Part shown: positions 16,157-25,976 of the stretch, piece after piece
Layout: each line of letters opens with the position of its first letter
Position numbering within the stretch: the first letter of the stretch is position 1
Source of the DNA: Nitrospirales bacterium
Lineage (GTDB): Bacteria; Nitrospirota; Nitrospiria; Nitrospirales; UBA8639
DNA: 48,795 nt
NCBI GenBank assembly: GCA_022824735.1
Contig: JAJDZI010000025.1
Coordinates: forward strand, 1-48,795
Direction of reading: 5' to 3'
Program-made: the position numbers and the translations under genes
Notes under the pieces: generated by a model
What the model was told of the DNA's origin: nothing
The model's database searches: none
The model's input: the letters and a program-made list of their open reading frames with translations, nothing else

Positions 16157-17164
16157 TCAGCTCTCCCGGTTGACCATGTAATCGGCTACGACGATGAGGG
16201 CGCGTTTGGCAGCGGAATCGTCGAAGGTCGTAAGATTCGAGAGTGCGGCGTCGATATATTCCCGGGAACGGGTCCGGGTGTGGCTCAGGGAGCCATGTTC
16301 GTGCATGGAGGCGGTCAGCCGGAGCAGGTCGCCTTCCTCTATGGCGTTCCGTTCAATTTTGGCGACCATGCTCTTTCGTTCGTCAGCCGGTAGACGCGGC
16401 AACACGTGGATCAGGGGCAGGGTGACCATCCCTTGCATCAAGTCCTGCCCGAGGGTCTTCCCGAGGTTCCGTTCATTGGCCGTGTAATCGAGCCAGTCGT
16501 CGGCCAATTGAAAGGCAATGCCCACGTTCAAGCCGAAGTGATACAGCTCTTCCGCTTGCAGGGACGAGACGCCGCCCATCAGTCCGCCCACCTTGCACGC
16601 GGCCGCCAACAAGGCGCCGGTCTTGTACTCGACAATCCGGAGATACTCCGCTTCAGGCAACAGCGGTTGACGGTTGGCGCACAGTTGAAGAATTTCTCCT
16701 TCCGCCAATCGCTTGCAGGCCAGGGCCATGGCGTCATTGACCGCATGGTTCTTGAATGCGGCGATGTGGTGCATGGCGCGTGAGTAGAGGTAGTCTCCGG
16801 CAAGGATGCTGGCCCGGTTACCCCATATGCGTCGAGCCGCGGGCCGTCCGCGACGAAGCGTCGCTTCGTCCAGCACGTCGTCATGGAGCAGGGTCGCCGT
16901 ATGGATGAATTCGATGAGACTGCCCAGGACCAGGTCGTCTTTGGGGACATAGCCCGTGAGCCGGGAGCAGAGGCTCAACAGGAGCGGGCGAATACGTTTG
17001 CCGCCCCCGTCCAGGATGTGCGCGGCAATTTCATTGATGAGCGGGGCTTCGGAATTGAGGTTCCGGCGAATGTGCGATTCGATTGCTTCGATGTCCGGGC
17101 GATACAGCTCCCAGACTTCGTCCATCGTCAAGGAACTTTGAACGACTGGTTGTCCACCGCCCAT
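16157..17164 (-). CDS. ispB: trans-polyprenyl diphosphate synthase
   Basis: This enzyme lengthens allylic diphosphates with isopentenyl diphosphate; a long-chain product would form the side chain of a quinone. From the ATG at 17164 the protein has 335 residues. It has both aspartate-rich motifs: LLHDDVLDEATLRRG (first DDxxD, followed by the RRG arginines) and LADDWLDYT (second), plus GGGKRIRPLL near the N-terminus. The open frame extends upstream to 17356 but that extension is low-complexity and overlaps gltB. A start at 17125 is also possible and would fit a promoter-like sequence at 17172-17200. Product chain length cannot be read safely. Confidence 0.88.
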   Translation of the reverse strand: MGGGQPVVQSSLTMDEVWELYRPDIEAIESHIRRNLNSEAPLINEIAAHILDGGGKRIRPLLLSLCSRLTGYVPKDDLVLGSLIEFIHTATLLHDDVLDEATLRRGRPAARRIWGNRASILAGDYLYSRAMHHIAAFKNHAVNDAMALACKRLAEGEILQLCANRQPLLPEAEYLRIVEYKTGALLAAACKVGGLMGGVSSLQAEELYHFGLNVGIAFQLADDWLDYTANERNLGKTLGQDLMQGMVTLPLIHVLPRLPADERKSMVAKIERNAIEEGDLLRLTASMHEHGSLSHTRTRSREYIDAALSNLTTFDDSAAKRALIVVADYMVNRES

Positions 17165-17171
17165 TCCGTCG

Positions 17172-17200
17172 ATCCTATGGGAGGGTCCGGTCTTTGTCAA
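17172..17200 (-). promoter_or_regulatory. promoter candidate for polyprenyl diphosphate synthase
   Basis: On the minus strand TTGACA (17200-17195) is followed after 17 bases by TAGGAT (17177-17172). Transcription would start close to 17165, which would make the ATG at 17164 almost leaderless or favour the ATG at 17125. Confidence 0.4.
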
Positions 17201-17224
17201 GATTGCGTGGTTTTGGGTCGTCTG

Positions 17225-17254
17225 TCTTGACACTTTTTTCCCGTATCCAGTAGA
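17225..17254 (+). promoter_or_regulatory. promoter candidate for gltBD
   Basis: TTGACA (17225-17230), an 18-base spacer, then TAGATT (17249-17254), about 80 bases before the gltB start. The -35 box is consensus; the -10 box is weaker. Confidence 0.4.
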
Positions 17255-17334
17255 TTCCGAACTAGTCTCCTTGCTCCCCGGACTTCCTTGATTTGCTTCG
17301 CTTCCTTCGTCGAAGGGTGTGAGAGATACCCCTG

Positions 17335-20300
17335 ATGAACGATCAACGATCTCCATATGGATTGCCCCCCAAACAAGGTCTCTATGACCCGCGGTTTGAG
17401 AAGGACGGGTGTGGCATCGGTTTTGTCGTCAACATCAAAGGACACCGGTCCCACAACATCATCGAACAATCACTGGACGTCCTGAAGAACCTGTACCATC
17501 GCGGAGCGCAGGGGTGCGATCCCTGTACCGGCGACGGCGCGGGCATTCTCCTGCAAATCTCCCACGAATTCTTCCGGCGCGCGTGTCAGGACGCCGGCGT
17601 GCAGTTGCCCGAGTCGGGCGGCTATGGGGTGGGCATGGTGTTTCTGCCGCAGGACGAACCGCTTCGCCGGCAATGTGAAAGCCTGTTTGAGTCCATCATT
17701 CGTGAAGAAGGGCTGCGGTTTTTGGGATGGCGGGACGTGCCGGTCAAACTGGAATACGTCGGCGCCCTGGCGCAGCAGACCCTGCCCCACGTCCGGCAGT
17801 TTTTCATTGCGCGCGATATCCTGAACGAGGCGCAGTTCGAGCGGAAATTGTACGTCGTCCGGAAACGGATTGCCCGGGCGATTCGCGAGTCCGCGCTGGT
17901 GGAACGCGGGCGCGTGTATATTTGCAGCCTGTCCGCCAACACCATCGTCTACAAGGGCATGTTGTTGCCTGAGCAACTCGGCGCGTTCTTCCCGGACCTG
18001 ACGGATTCCAGCATGGTTTCGGCTCTGGGGCTCGTACATTCCCGTTTCAGCACGAATACCTTCCCCACGTGGTCGTTGGCACACCCGTACCGGTACGTCG
18101 TACACAACGGTGAAATCAACACGTTGCGCGGGAACGTCAATTGGATGCGGGCGCGGCAAGGGCGTTTGGCGTCCGACCTGTTCGGAGACGATCTCGAAAA
18201 ACTCTATCCTATCGTCTACGAGGAGCAAAGCGATTCGGCATGTCTGGATAACGCGGTGGAATTTCTCGTGATGGCCGGCCGGTCCCTGCCCCATGCCATG
18301 ATGATGTTGATTCCCGAACCCTGGGTCGGGAACCCGCATATGGACCTGAACCGGCGGGGCTTCTATGAGTATCACGCCGCGATGATGGAACCCTGGGACG
18401 GTCCCGCGGCCGTGGCGTTTACGGACGGCAAACTGATCGGCGCCACGTTGGACCGGAACGGGCTGCGGCCCTGCCGGTATCAGGTGACGACGGACGATCT
18501 GGTCGTCCTGGCGTCCGAGGCCGGGGTCCTGCCGGCCGACGCGAAAAACATTCGTGAAAAAGGGCGGCTGCAACCGGGCCGCATGTTCCTGGTGGATACG
18601 GTGCAGGGCCGCATCATCGACGACGAAGAAATCAAGGCGGAAATGGTCGGGCGTAAGCCGTATCGCGCCTGGGTGACCCAGTACCGGATGTCGCTGGATG
18701 AGTTGCCCGAACCGTTGAGCGTGCCGCAGCCGGATCATCCGACCCTCCGCCAGCGCCAGCAGGTATTCGGCTATACCATCGAGGAACTCAAGATGATCTT
18801 GTCGCCCATGGGGATCAACGGCGAAGAGCCCATTTCGTCCATGGGCACGGATACCCCATTGGCCGTGCTGTCCAACCGACCGCAACTATTGCCCAAATAT
18901 TTCAAACAGCTCTTCGCCCAGGTGACGAATCCCCCTATCGATCCCATCCGGGAACAATTGGTCATGTCGCTGGTCACGAACATCGGGCCGAAACCCAACC
19001 TGACGGCCGAGACCCCGGAGGCCTGTCGCCGGATCAAGGTCCAGCAGCCGATTCTGACGAACGCGCAGTTGCAGAAGATCCGGGAAATCGAAGATCCCCA
19101 TTTCGTGAGCAAGACGTTGCCCCTGTTGTTCCGCGTGGCCGACGGGCCGGACGGGTTGGGGGCGGCCGTGGACCAACTCTGCCGGGAGGCGTCCAAGGCC
19201 ATTCAGCAGGGATTCAAGTTCTTGATCCTGACCGATCGCGGGGTGAACGAGGAGTGGGCGGCGATTCCCAGCCTGTTGGGGATTGCCGCGGTGCACCATC
19301 ACCTGGTGCGTGAGGCCACGCGAACGGAAGTCGGCCTGATTCTTGAGACCGGCGAGCCGCGGGACACGCATCATTTTGCCTGTCTGATCGGGTACGGCGC
19401 CGGCGTGGTCAATCCGTACCTGGTGTTTGAAACCTACAGGGACCTGGAACGCGAAGGCTATCTGCCGGAAGGCATTGACGCAGAAACCGCGTCAGGCAAA
19501 TTCATCAAGGCTATCAACAAGGGCTTGCTCAAAATCTTTTCCAAAATGGGCATTTCCACTGTGCAGTCCTATTGCGGCGCGCAGATTTTCGAAGCCGTCG
19601 GGCTGAATGGAGAACTCGTGAAACGGTATTTCACGGGCACGCCCTCACGTATTCAGGGCATGGGCATGCGGGAGATTGCCGAAGAAGCCTTGCGGCGTCA
19701 CTGGGTGGCGTATGAGCCGGTTCCCCTGCGGCTCCTGGATTTCGGCAGTGAGATCCATTACCGCATCCAGGGCGAGCATCATAATTGGAACCCGGAAACC
19801 ATCTACTCGTTGCAGCACGCGACCCGCACCAACGACGCCAAGACCTACGAAACCTATACCCAACTGGTGAACGACGAAACCCGGCGCCGGTCGAATTTGC
19901 GGGGGCTGTTCGACTTCAAGTGCCTGCCGGAGCCCTTGCCGTTGGAGGACGTGGAGCCCGCCGCCGAAATCGTGAAACGCTTCACCACCGGTGCGATGTC
20001 GTACGGGGCCATCAGCAAGGAGGCCCATGAAACGCTGGCGATTGCGATGAACCGGATCGGCGCCAAGAGCAATACGGGTGAGGGGGGTGAAGATGAGCAA
20101 CGCTTTATCCCGTTGTCCAACGGCGATTCCAAGAATTCGTACATCAAGCAGGTGGCCTCCGGGCGATTCGGGGTGACGGCGAATTACCTGGTCAACGCAA
20201 AGGAATTGCAAATCAAGATGGCGCAGGGGGCCAAGCCCGGGGAAGGCGGCCAACTGCCTGGTCACAAGGTGGACGAAGTGATTGCCAAGATGCGGTTTTC

Positions 20301-21885
20301 CACGCCGGGCGTGGGCCTCATTTCGCCGCCGCCGCACCATGACATTTATTCGATCGAAGACCTGGCCCAGCTCATTTTCGATTTGAAAAACTCGAATCCC
20401 GCCGCGGACGTGTCCGTGAAGCTGGTCGCGGAAGTCGGTGTGGGCACGGTGGCCGCGGGGGTGTCCAAGGCGCACGCCGACAAGGTGTTGATCAGCGGTG
20501 ATGCCGGCGGAACGGGGGCGTCGCCGTTGTCGTCGATCAAGTACGCCGGGGTTCCCTGGGAACTGGGCTTGGCGGAGACCCATCAAACCCTCGTGCTCAA
20601 TGACCTGCGTGGGCGCATCAAGGTCGAAACCGACGGGCAGATGAAAACCGGCCGCGACGTCGTGATTGCCGCGTTGCTCGGAGCCGAGGAGTTCGGTTTT
20701 TCCACCGCGCCGTTGATCGTCGAAGGTTGCATCATGATGCGGAAATGTCATCTCAACACCTGTCCGGTGGGCATCGCGACACAGGACCCTGAACTCCGCA
20801 AACGATTTGCCGGCCAACCGGACCACGTGGTGAATTTCTTCTTCTTCGTGGCGGAAGAGGTGCGACGGTTCATGGCGCAACTCGGATTCCGAACGTTTCC
20901 GGAAATGATTGGTCGTACCGACAAGTTGAAAGTGCAAAAAGCCATCGACCATTGGAAAGCGAGCGGCCTGGATCTCTCGGCCCTGCTGTGGAGCCCGGAC
21001 GTGGGGGGCGAGGTGGCGACGTACAACGTTCAGCCGCAGGACCACGGCCTGGATACGGTGCTGGACGTCAAATTGGTGCAACTGTGCGAGCCGGCGGTCG
21101 AGCGGCAGGAAAAGGTCACGCTGGACCTGCCGATCCGCAACACCGACCGGACGACCGGCACGATCCTGTCCAGTCGCATTGCGGGGAAATACGGGGAAGA
21201 AGGCTTGCCCGAGGATACCGTGACCATCAATTTCAAGGGGTCGGCCGGTCAATCGTTCGGCGCGTTCCTGAGCAAGGGCATCACGCTCAATCTCGAAGGC
21301 GAGTCCAACGATTACTTGGGCAAGGGGCTTTCCGGCGGCAAGATCATCGTGACCCCGCCGAAGGGCGTCACGTTCGAACCCGAGCGCACGATCCTGATCG
21401 GCAATACGTCGCTCTACGGAGCCACGCGCGGCGAGTGTTATTTCTACGGGACGGCCGGAGAACGCTTTGCCGTGAGAAACAGCGGCGTTCGCACGGTCAT
21501 CGAAGGGACCGGGGATCACGGGTGCGAGTACATGACGGGGGGCGTGGTCGTCGTGCTGGGCAGCACCGGTCGCAACTTTGCCGCGGGCATGTCGGGTGGG
21601 GAAGCCTACGTCTGGAACGAAGACGGGAAATTCGAATCCCGGTGCAATCTCGGGATGGTGGAATTGGAACGGGTCGTGGAGCCCGCGGACGTCCAAACCC
21701 TGAAGACCTTGATCGAAAATCACGTCCGCTATACGGGCAGTCGCAAGGCCCGGATGGTCCTGGATTCCTGGCCGATGATGCTTCGCCACTTCGTCAAGGT
21801 CATGCCGCTGGATTACAAGCGGGTCCTGGCCGAGCGCAAAGCGGCGAAGAAAAAAAATCCCCAGGAGGCGGTGGCGCATGGCTGA
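17335..21885 (+). CDS. gltB: glutamate synthase large (alpha) subunit
   Basis: Glutamate synthase makes two glutamates from glutamine and 2-oxoglutarate. The 1516-residue length is normal. Cys26 in DGCGIGF is the glutaminase nucleophile, exposed after removal of a short propeptide. The central region has the FMN-binding synthase domain (GEGGEDEQRF, AKPGEGGQLPG, GDAGGTGASPLSSIKYAG). The 3Fe-4S cluster cysteines are C1132, C1138 and C1143 (C-x5-C-x4-C). The C-terminal GXGXG beta-helix is visible around 1340-1460. It overlaps gltD by 8 bases, so the two subunits are coupled. Confidence 0.97.
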   Translation: MNDQRSPYGLPPKQGLYDPRFEKDGCGIGFVVNIKGHRSHNIIEQSLDVLKNLYHRGAQGCDPCTGDGAGILLQISHEFFRRACQDAGVQLPESGGYGVGMVFLPQDEPLRRQCESLFESIIREEGLRFLGWRDVPVKLEYVGALAQQTLPHVRQFFIARDILNEAQFERKLYVVRKRIARAIRESALVERGRVYICSLSANTIVYKGMLLPEQLGAFFPDLTDSSMVSALGLVHSRFSTNTFPTWSLAHPYRYVVHNGEINTLRGNVNWMRARQGRLASDLFGDDLEKLYPIVYEEQSDSACLDNAVEFLVMAGRSLPHAMMMLIPEPWVGNPHMDLNRRGFYEYHAAMMEPWDGPAAVAFTDGKLIGATLDRNGLRPCRYQVTTDDLVVLASEAGVLPADAKNIREKGRLQPGRMFLVDTVQGRIIDDEEIKAEMVGRKPYRAWVTQYRMSLDELPEPLSVPQPDHPTLRQRQQVFGYTIEELKMILSPMGINGEEPISSMGTDTPLAVLSNRPQLLPKYFKQLFAQVTNPPIDPIREQLVMSLVTNIGPKPNLTAETPEACRRIKVQQPILTNAQLQKIREIEDPHFVSKTLPLLFRVADGPDGLGAAVDQLCREASKAIQQGFKFLILTDRGVNEEWAAIPSLLGIAAVHHHLVREATRTEVGLILETGEPRDTHHFACLIGYGAGVVNPYLVFETYRDLEREGYLPEGIDAETASGKFIKAINKGLLKIFSKMGISTVQSYCGAQIFEAVGLNGELVKRYFTGTPSRIQGMGMREIAEEALRRHWVAYEPVPLRLLDFGSEIHYRIQGEHHNWNPETIYSLQHATRTNDAKTYETYTQLVNDETRRRSNLRGLFDFKCLPEPLPLEDVEPAAEIVKRFTTGAMSYGAISKEAHETLAIAMNRIGAKSNTGEGGEDEQRFIPLSNGDSKNSYIKQVASGRFGVTANYLVNAKELQIKMAQGAKPGEGGQLPGHKVDEVIAKMRFSTPGVGLISPPPHHDIYSIEDLAQLIFDLKNSNPAADVSVKLVAEVGVGTVAAGVSKAHADKVLISGDAGGTGASPLSSIKYAGVPWELGLAETHQTLVLNDLRGRIKVETDGQMKTGRDVVIAALLGAEEFGFSTAPLIVEGCIMMRKCHLNTCPVGIATQDPELRKRFAGQPDHVVNFFFFVAEEVRRFMAQLGFRTFPEMIGRTDKLKVQKAIDHWKASGLDLSALLWSPDVGGEVATYNVQPQDHGLDTVLDVKLVQLCEPAVERQEKVTLDLPIRNTDRTTGTILSSRIAGKYGEEGLPEDTVTINFKGSAGQSFGAFLSKGITLNLEGESNDYLGKGLSGGKIIVTPPKGVTFEPERTILIGNTSLYGATRGECYFYGTAGERFAVRNSGVRTVIEGTGDHGCEYMTGGVVVVLGSTGRNFAAGMSGGEAYVWNEDGKFESRCNLGMVELERVVEPADVQTLKTLIENHVRYTGSRKARMVLDSWPMMLRHFVKVMPLDYKRVLAERKAAKKKNPQEAVAHG

Positions 21886-23323
21886 TCCTCGCGGGTTCAT
21901 GCACGTTGCAAGGGAAACGCCGACGCGGCGCGCGGTCGAACTGCGGGTCTTGGATTGGCAGGAAATGTATGAACCGTTCCCCGAGGACAAGCTGCGTAAC
22001 CAGGGCAGCCGGTGCATGGATTGCGGCGTGCCCTTTTGCCAAAGCAATACCGGATGCCCGGTCGTCAACCTGATCCCCGAATGGAACGACATGGTGCACC
22101 GCGGCCGGTGGAAGGATGCCCTCAAGGCGCTCCATTCAACGAACAACTTTCCGGAATTCACCGGCCGGTTGTGCCCGGCGCCCTGCGAGTCGGCATGTGT
22201 GCTGGGTATCAATGCCGATCCGGTTTCCATCCGCGTCATCGAATGGAATATCATCGATCGCGGGTTCGATGAACACTGGATCGAACCGGTCCTGCCGGTC
22301 GCCAAAACCGGAAAAACCGTCGCGGTCGTCGGGTCGGGCCCCGCGGGTCTGGCGGCGGCCCAACAATTGGTCCGGGCCGGACACAGCGTCACGGTGTATG
22401 AAAAAGCGGACCGTATCGGCGGGCTGCTGCGCTACGGCATTCCGGATTTCAAGATGGAAAAGTGGGTCATCGACCGGCGGCTGGACCAGATGATTGCGGA
22501 GGGCGTGACGTTCGAAACGAACGTAAACGTCGGTGTGGACGTCACGGCCGACGACCTCGCCGGCCGGTTCGACGCGGTCTGTCTGGCGCTCGGTGCCGAA
22601 CAACCGCGTGATTTGCCGGTGCCGGGTCGTGACCTGGGCGGGGTCCACTTTGCCATGGATTATCTCACCCAACAGAACAAGACGAACGCCGGCGACGATT
22701 TGTCCGTCGAGCAGATTACCGCCAAGGATAAGCGGGTGGTGATTATCGGCGGCGGTGACACCGGCTCCGACTGTTTGGGCACGGCGCATCGACAAGGTTG
22801 TCAGTCCGTGCATCAGTTCGAGTTGTTGCCGGAACCGCCTCCCCAGCGCGCGGATTCCACGCCGTGGCCCCTGTGGCCCATGCAGCTTCGCTCCTCCCAT
22901 GCTCATGAAGAAGGCTGCGACCGGCAATGGAGCGTCTCCACCACGCAGTTCTCAGGCGACGACGGCCGCGTGAGCGCGCTTCACGCTCATCGCGTCTCGT
23001 TTGAAGGTGGAAAATTCATCCCGGTGCCCGGTACGGCATTCGAGATGGGCGTTGATTTGGTGCTCCTGGCCATGGGCTTTACCGGGCCCGTCAAGAACGG
23101 CCTGCTCGACAGCCTGGGCGTCGAGTACGACGCGCGGGGAAACGTGGCGGTGGACGGGAATTTCATGAGCAGCAAAGAAGGGATCTTCGCCGCCGGGGAT
23201 ACGAAACGCGGCGCCTCGCTTATCGTCTGGGCCATTGCAGAAGGCCGCAAGGCCGCGACCGGGATTGACGCCTACCTCAAAGCCGGCAACAGCCTCTCGG
23301 CTGCCTCACGCTCACGTTCGTAA
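21878..23323 (+). CDS. gltD: glutamate synthase small (beta) subunit
   Basis: The beta subunit takes electrons from NAD(P)H through FAD and two 4Fe-4S clusters to the GltB subunit. The 481-residue protein has cluster cysteines C46, C49, C54, C60 and C99, C103, C107. It has a first dinucleotide fold VVGSGPAGLAAA (150-161) for FAD and a second VVIIGGGDTGSD for NAD(P)H. The C-terminal FAD motif ending GIFAAGDTKRG is intact. It overlaps the end of gltB. The downstream neighbour is convergent, and I see no obvious terminator in the 13-base gap. Confidence 0.97.
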   Translation: MADPRGFMHVARETPTRRAVELRVLDWQEMYEPFPEDKLRNQGSRCMDCGVPFCQSNTGCPVVNLIPEWNDMVHRGRWKDALKALHSTNNFPEFTGRLCPAPCESACVLGINADPVSIRVIEWNIIDRGFDEHWIEPVLPVAKTGKTVAVVGSGPAGLAAAQQLVRAGHSVTVYEKADRIGGLLRYGIPDFKMEKWVIDRRLDQMIAEGVTFETNVNVGVDVTADDLAGRFDAVCLALGAEQPRDLPVPGRDLGGVHFAMDYLTQQNKTNAGDDLSVEQITAKDKRVVIIGGGDTGSDCLGTAHRQGCQSVHQFELLPEPPPQRADSTPWPLWPMQLRSSHAHEEGCDRQWSVSTTQFSGDDGRVSALHAHRVSFEGGKFIPVPGTAFEMGVDLVLLAMGFTGPVKNGLLDSLGVEYDARGNVAVDGNFMSSKEGIFAAGDTKRGASLIVWAIAEGRKAATGIDAYLKAGNSLSAASRSRS

Positions 23324-23336
23324 CCCCCTGCTTCCG

Positions 23337-24317
23337 TCAGGACGTCCCGGTGTCATCTTTCGGTGGCGCGGGAGGCCCCTTGGTTGGGGCTTCTTGTTCC
23401 GGGGGATCGAGAATTTGCCGGATGGCCTGAATCAATCGACGTTCGATGATCGCGACTTCGTCTTCGCCTACCTGGATGATGGTGCCTCCCGGCGTCATTT
23501 CTTCGTATTGAGCTTTGACCTTGAGAGCCGTCTGGTTGTCGGGTTGCGCTTCAAATTCCATCAGGTACTGGTTCCGGTACCCGGGCAATTCGATCGAGGG
23601 TGAGGGTGAGGTTTTGCGTTCAGTGACGAACACCGATTTTTGATCGGTCTCCATTTTCGCCAACAACGTGTAGCCATTGTTCGCCAGGGCTTGCAGCGCG
23701 GCTTTGGTCACGTCCGGCATCTTGTGAAAAAGCGTCTGCGCTTTCACCGCCTGGGTGTTGACTTGCAGCGATTGACGGAAACGGTCACGGAGCGTGCGCA
23801 GCCATTGGGCGTCGTTTTTGAATTTTTGACCGTCCGTGTGCAATTTCTGATTTTCTTTGGTTAAGGCTGCGATCTGCTGGATGAAGTCCTGTTTTTCAGT
23901 GGAGAGCCCTTGCCCCGTTTGTTGTGCGACTTCGAGTTGTTTGCGGAGTTTTTTGGTTTCCGCTTGCAGCTTCCGGTTCTGGTTGGTGAGGGCCGTGACT
24001 TGTTGCAGCAGGTTTTGTTTTTCAGTGGAGAGCCCTTGCCCCGTTTGTTGCGCAAGCTCGAGTTGTTTCCCGAATTGGTTCTCGTTCGCTCGGAGTTCCT
24101 GATTGAGCCGGTCGATCTGTTCCTGGAGGACCCGGTTTCCTTCTTGAAGGGTCGTCATCATGCTTTCCTGCTTGACGATTCGTTCCTTGAGTTGATCGTT
24201 TTCCTCGATCAGGGGCGTGTTGTCGGGCGGGCATCCGGTCAACAGGACAAAACTGGCAAGGGAGATCCGGATCAGATTCTTGTGCAGGCTGGGAATGGCT
24301 GGTTGCTGGAGCGTCAC
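23337..24317 (-). CDS. coiled-coil lipoprotein with a duplicated 42-residue segment
   Basis: A 326-residue protein with a signal peptide ending in the lipobox LLTGC (Cys29), so it is probably a lipoprotein. A long Gln/Glu/Lys-rich coiled coil follows (residues 35-165). Inside it AQQTGQGLSTEKQ occurs twice, 42 residues apart; at DNA level a 34-base stretch is identical at 23891 and 24017. The C-terminal part is globular and ends in a Pro-rich tail. The GTG at 24317 is preferred because GAGGA lies 7 bases upstream and it gives a normal signal peptide. No family recognised with certainty; a cell-envelope structural or assembly role is possible. Confidence 0.75.
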   Translation of the reverse strand: MTLQQPAIPSLHKNLIRISLASFVLLTGCPPDNTPLIEENDQLKERIVKQESMMTTLQEGNRVLQEQIDRLNQELRANENQFGKQLELAQQTGQGLSTEKQNLLQQVTALTNQNRKLQAETKKLRKQLEVAQQTGQGLSTEKQDFIQQIAALTKENQKLHTDGQKFKNDAQWLRTLRDRFRQSLQVNTQAVKAQTLFHKMPDVTKAALQALANNGYTLLAKMETDQKSVFVTERKTSPSPSIELPGYRNQYLMEFEAQPDNQTALKVKAQYEEMTPGGTIIQVGEDEVAIIERRLIQAIRQILDPPEQEAPTKGPPAPPKDDTGTS

Positions 24318-24719
24318 AACGGGGTCCTCGTAGGCGCTTTCTCCAAAGAGCAGGTGTTGCACTGCACGGCGAAACTCGGCTTCCTTTTTGAATTGTAGGT
24401 CTCTTCAAGCCTGAATGCAAATTCGATCAGGTCTTCTCTTTCTGTCATTCTTGCGAATGCGAGAATCCAGGCTCTTTCTTTTTGCATGTATAGCCGCGCT
24501 ATTCCGGATCAAAGTCCAGGACATGCCTCATGGCGCTTCCTGCCCTTGGCTTCTCCAAGCCGCATGAGATGTGGCAGCTACAACGATAAAAAACAACCCT
24601 GGATCCTCGATTAAAGATGTCGAGGATGACAGAAGGGGAGAGTCGGGGATGACAGAGGGGGAGAGTTGGGGATGACAGAGGGGGGAACGGCCGGGGGATT
24701 CGCGGGTCGGACGGTAACG
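24318..24719. other. gene-free stretch filled with dispersed repeats
   Basis: No coding region is supported here. 24440-24533 holds a family D repeat (TCATTCTTGCGAATGCGAGA, then TAGCCGCGCTATTCCGGATC). 24595-24690 holds a family B core (CTCGATTAAAGATGTCGAGG hairpin) followed by three tandem short units of the type GGGGGAGAGTTGGGGATGAC. Confidence 0.6.
24440..24533. repeat. dispersed repeat (family D), intergenic copy
   Basis: About 90 bases. Key segments are TCATTCTTGCGAATGCGAGA, a TCTTTCTTTTTGCA stretch, TAGCCGCGCTATTCCGGATC, AAAGTCCAGGAC and CCTCATGGCGCTTC. A very similar sequence forms the 5' end of the thioredoxin-domain gene at 38446-38546. Confidence 0.75.
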
Positions 24720-25733
24720 TTAGGGCTCTACGATGATATCGAGCGCGGCGGGGTCGCTGTCGGCTCCTTGGACGTCCGTGACCATGAGGGTGAAACGAAA
24801 GAGCCGTGGCTCGACGACGAACGGCGCGAAAAACCGGGCTTTTTCCGAATCGGGATCGAGCAGGGCGATCCGGCTGCCCCGAACTTGCGACCAGGAGTAT
24901 TTCAGGGAGCCGCCTTCCGGGTCATAGCTTTTGAGGCCGTTGAGCATGACCCGTTCGCCTGAATAGACGGTTTGGGTCTGACCCGGGTCCGCCACGGGGG
25001 GCTGGTTCGGGTCGGTATTGACTTCCACGAGGACGTCCAGTTTTCGTTCGACTCCGCCGTTGTTGACGGTCACGGTCGTTGCGCCGTTGCCGACCAGCCG
25101 AAGCCGGCCGTTCTTGTTGATGGTGATCACGGACTCATCGTCCACGTGATAGGTTGTTCCCGAGGCGGCGCTACGAATCGATCGCGTCGCGCCGTCCGAA
25201 TACCGGCCCACTACGGGGAGATCGATAAACTTCCCCAGAAAATCCAGTTGATCGTAAACTTTCACGGCGCTCGCTCGCCCGAATTTCAAGGGTTTGTCCG
25301 TCCGGAAATCGATTTCTTCCAGCGAGCCATGGGGTTGGATAAGGATGCGCATTTCGTCGAAGACCGCCCAGTCTTCGTCGTCGGCCTGCCGGTTTTCCTG
25401 TTCAGCGACGGCCAACAGGCGAAAGAGTCCCGTGGCCCCTTGGGGTGGCCGCAGGTTCGCCCCGAATGGCGGATCGGTGACGACGCCCGCCAACTTTTCA
25501 TCCACGAACGCCTTGAGCATGTCCTCCTGTTCCTCGTACCAATAGAACCGGACTTTCGTCACGCCCGTGACCGTCCCCACGTCGATGACAACGGACACGT
25601 CCTGATTGGACGGGTGGCTGCTGTCGTTCTTGGGTTGTACGATAGAAAACGCCCCGGCCTCCGGCAGGAGGTCCGCGACGGGCAGGGCAAAGCAGAAGAG
25701 CAGGTTCAGGGCAACGAAGAAGCGAAACGTCAT
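24720..25733 (-). CDS. secreted protein with Big-like and PKD domains
   Basis: 337 residues with a signal peptide (FRFFVALNLLFCFALPVADL). Residues about 25-140 form an unassigned beta-rich region (Ig-like; VIDVGTVTGVTKVRFYWYE). Residues 150-240 resemble a bacterial Ig-like group 2 (Big2) domain (GRYSDGATRSI, SVITINKNGRLRLVGNGATTV pattern). Residues 250-335 are a PKD/REJ-like domain (QPPVADPGQTQTVYSGERV, SYDPEGGSLKYSW). GGAAG precedes the ATG at 25733, which is why I reject the longer frame to 25862. An extracellular or periplasmic adhesion/scaffold role is likely; no enzyme domain is visible. Confidence 0.75.
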   Translation of the reverse strand: MTFRFFVALNLLFCFALPVADLLPEAGAFSIVQPKNDSSHPSNQDVSVVIDVGTVTGVTKVRFYWYEEQEDMLKAFVDEKLAGVVTDPPFGANLRPPQGATGLFRLLAVAEQENRQADDEDWAVFDEMRILIQPHGSLEEIDFRTDKPLKFGRASAVKVYDQLDFLGKFIDLPVVGRYSDGATRSIRSAASGTTYHVDDESVITINKNGRLRLVGNGATTVTVNNGGVERKLDVLVEVNTDPNQPPVADPGQTQTVYSGERVMLNGLKSYDPEGGSLKYSWSQVRGSRIALLDPDSEKARFFAPFVVEPRLFRFTLMVTDVQGADSDPAALDIIVEP

Positions 25734-25827
25734 GGCTTCCGTCTCACGTACGACTGTCGATCCAGTGGGTTTCCACTCTACCGTTGCAAAAGATCCCGAT
25801 GCAAGGAAAAAGTCGGTAAAAACAGCC

Positions 25828-25856
25828 TTGCGTCCTATGGCGGCATATGCTATAAG
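25828..25856 (+). promoter_or_regulatory. promoter candidate for the small cupredoxin gene
   Basis: TTGCGT (25828-25833), a 17-base spacer, then TATAAG (25851-25856). It would give a leader of about 115 bases before the gene at 25977, which also has a strong GTGAGGAGG ribosome binding site. Confidence 0.45.
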
Positions 25857-25976
25857 TCGCATTCACCGTGCAGCAAAATGGTGCAGACAAGTGGGTTTTG
25901 CAGAAAACGTGAGTGGCCTTGAGGTTTTAGCGCGGCACTTTTTATTAACGTCATTTTTATAGTGAGGAGGTAGGCA

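Noticed and set aside
17165-17356. Longer start of the polyprenyl diphosphate synthase
   Set aside because: The extension is low-complexity and overlaps the start of gltB on the other strand; likely promoters for both genes lie inside it.
19645-22392. A 915-codon open frame on the minus strand over gltB and gltD
   Set aside because: It lies opposite two unmistakable genes and its translation has the His/Arg/Gln-rich composition of antisense shadow in GC-rich DNA.
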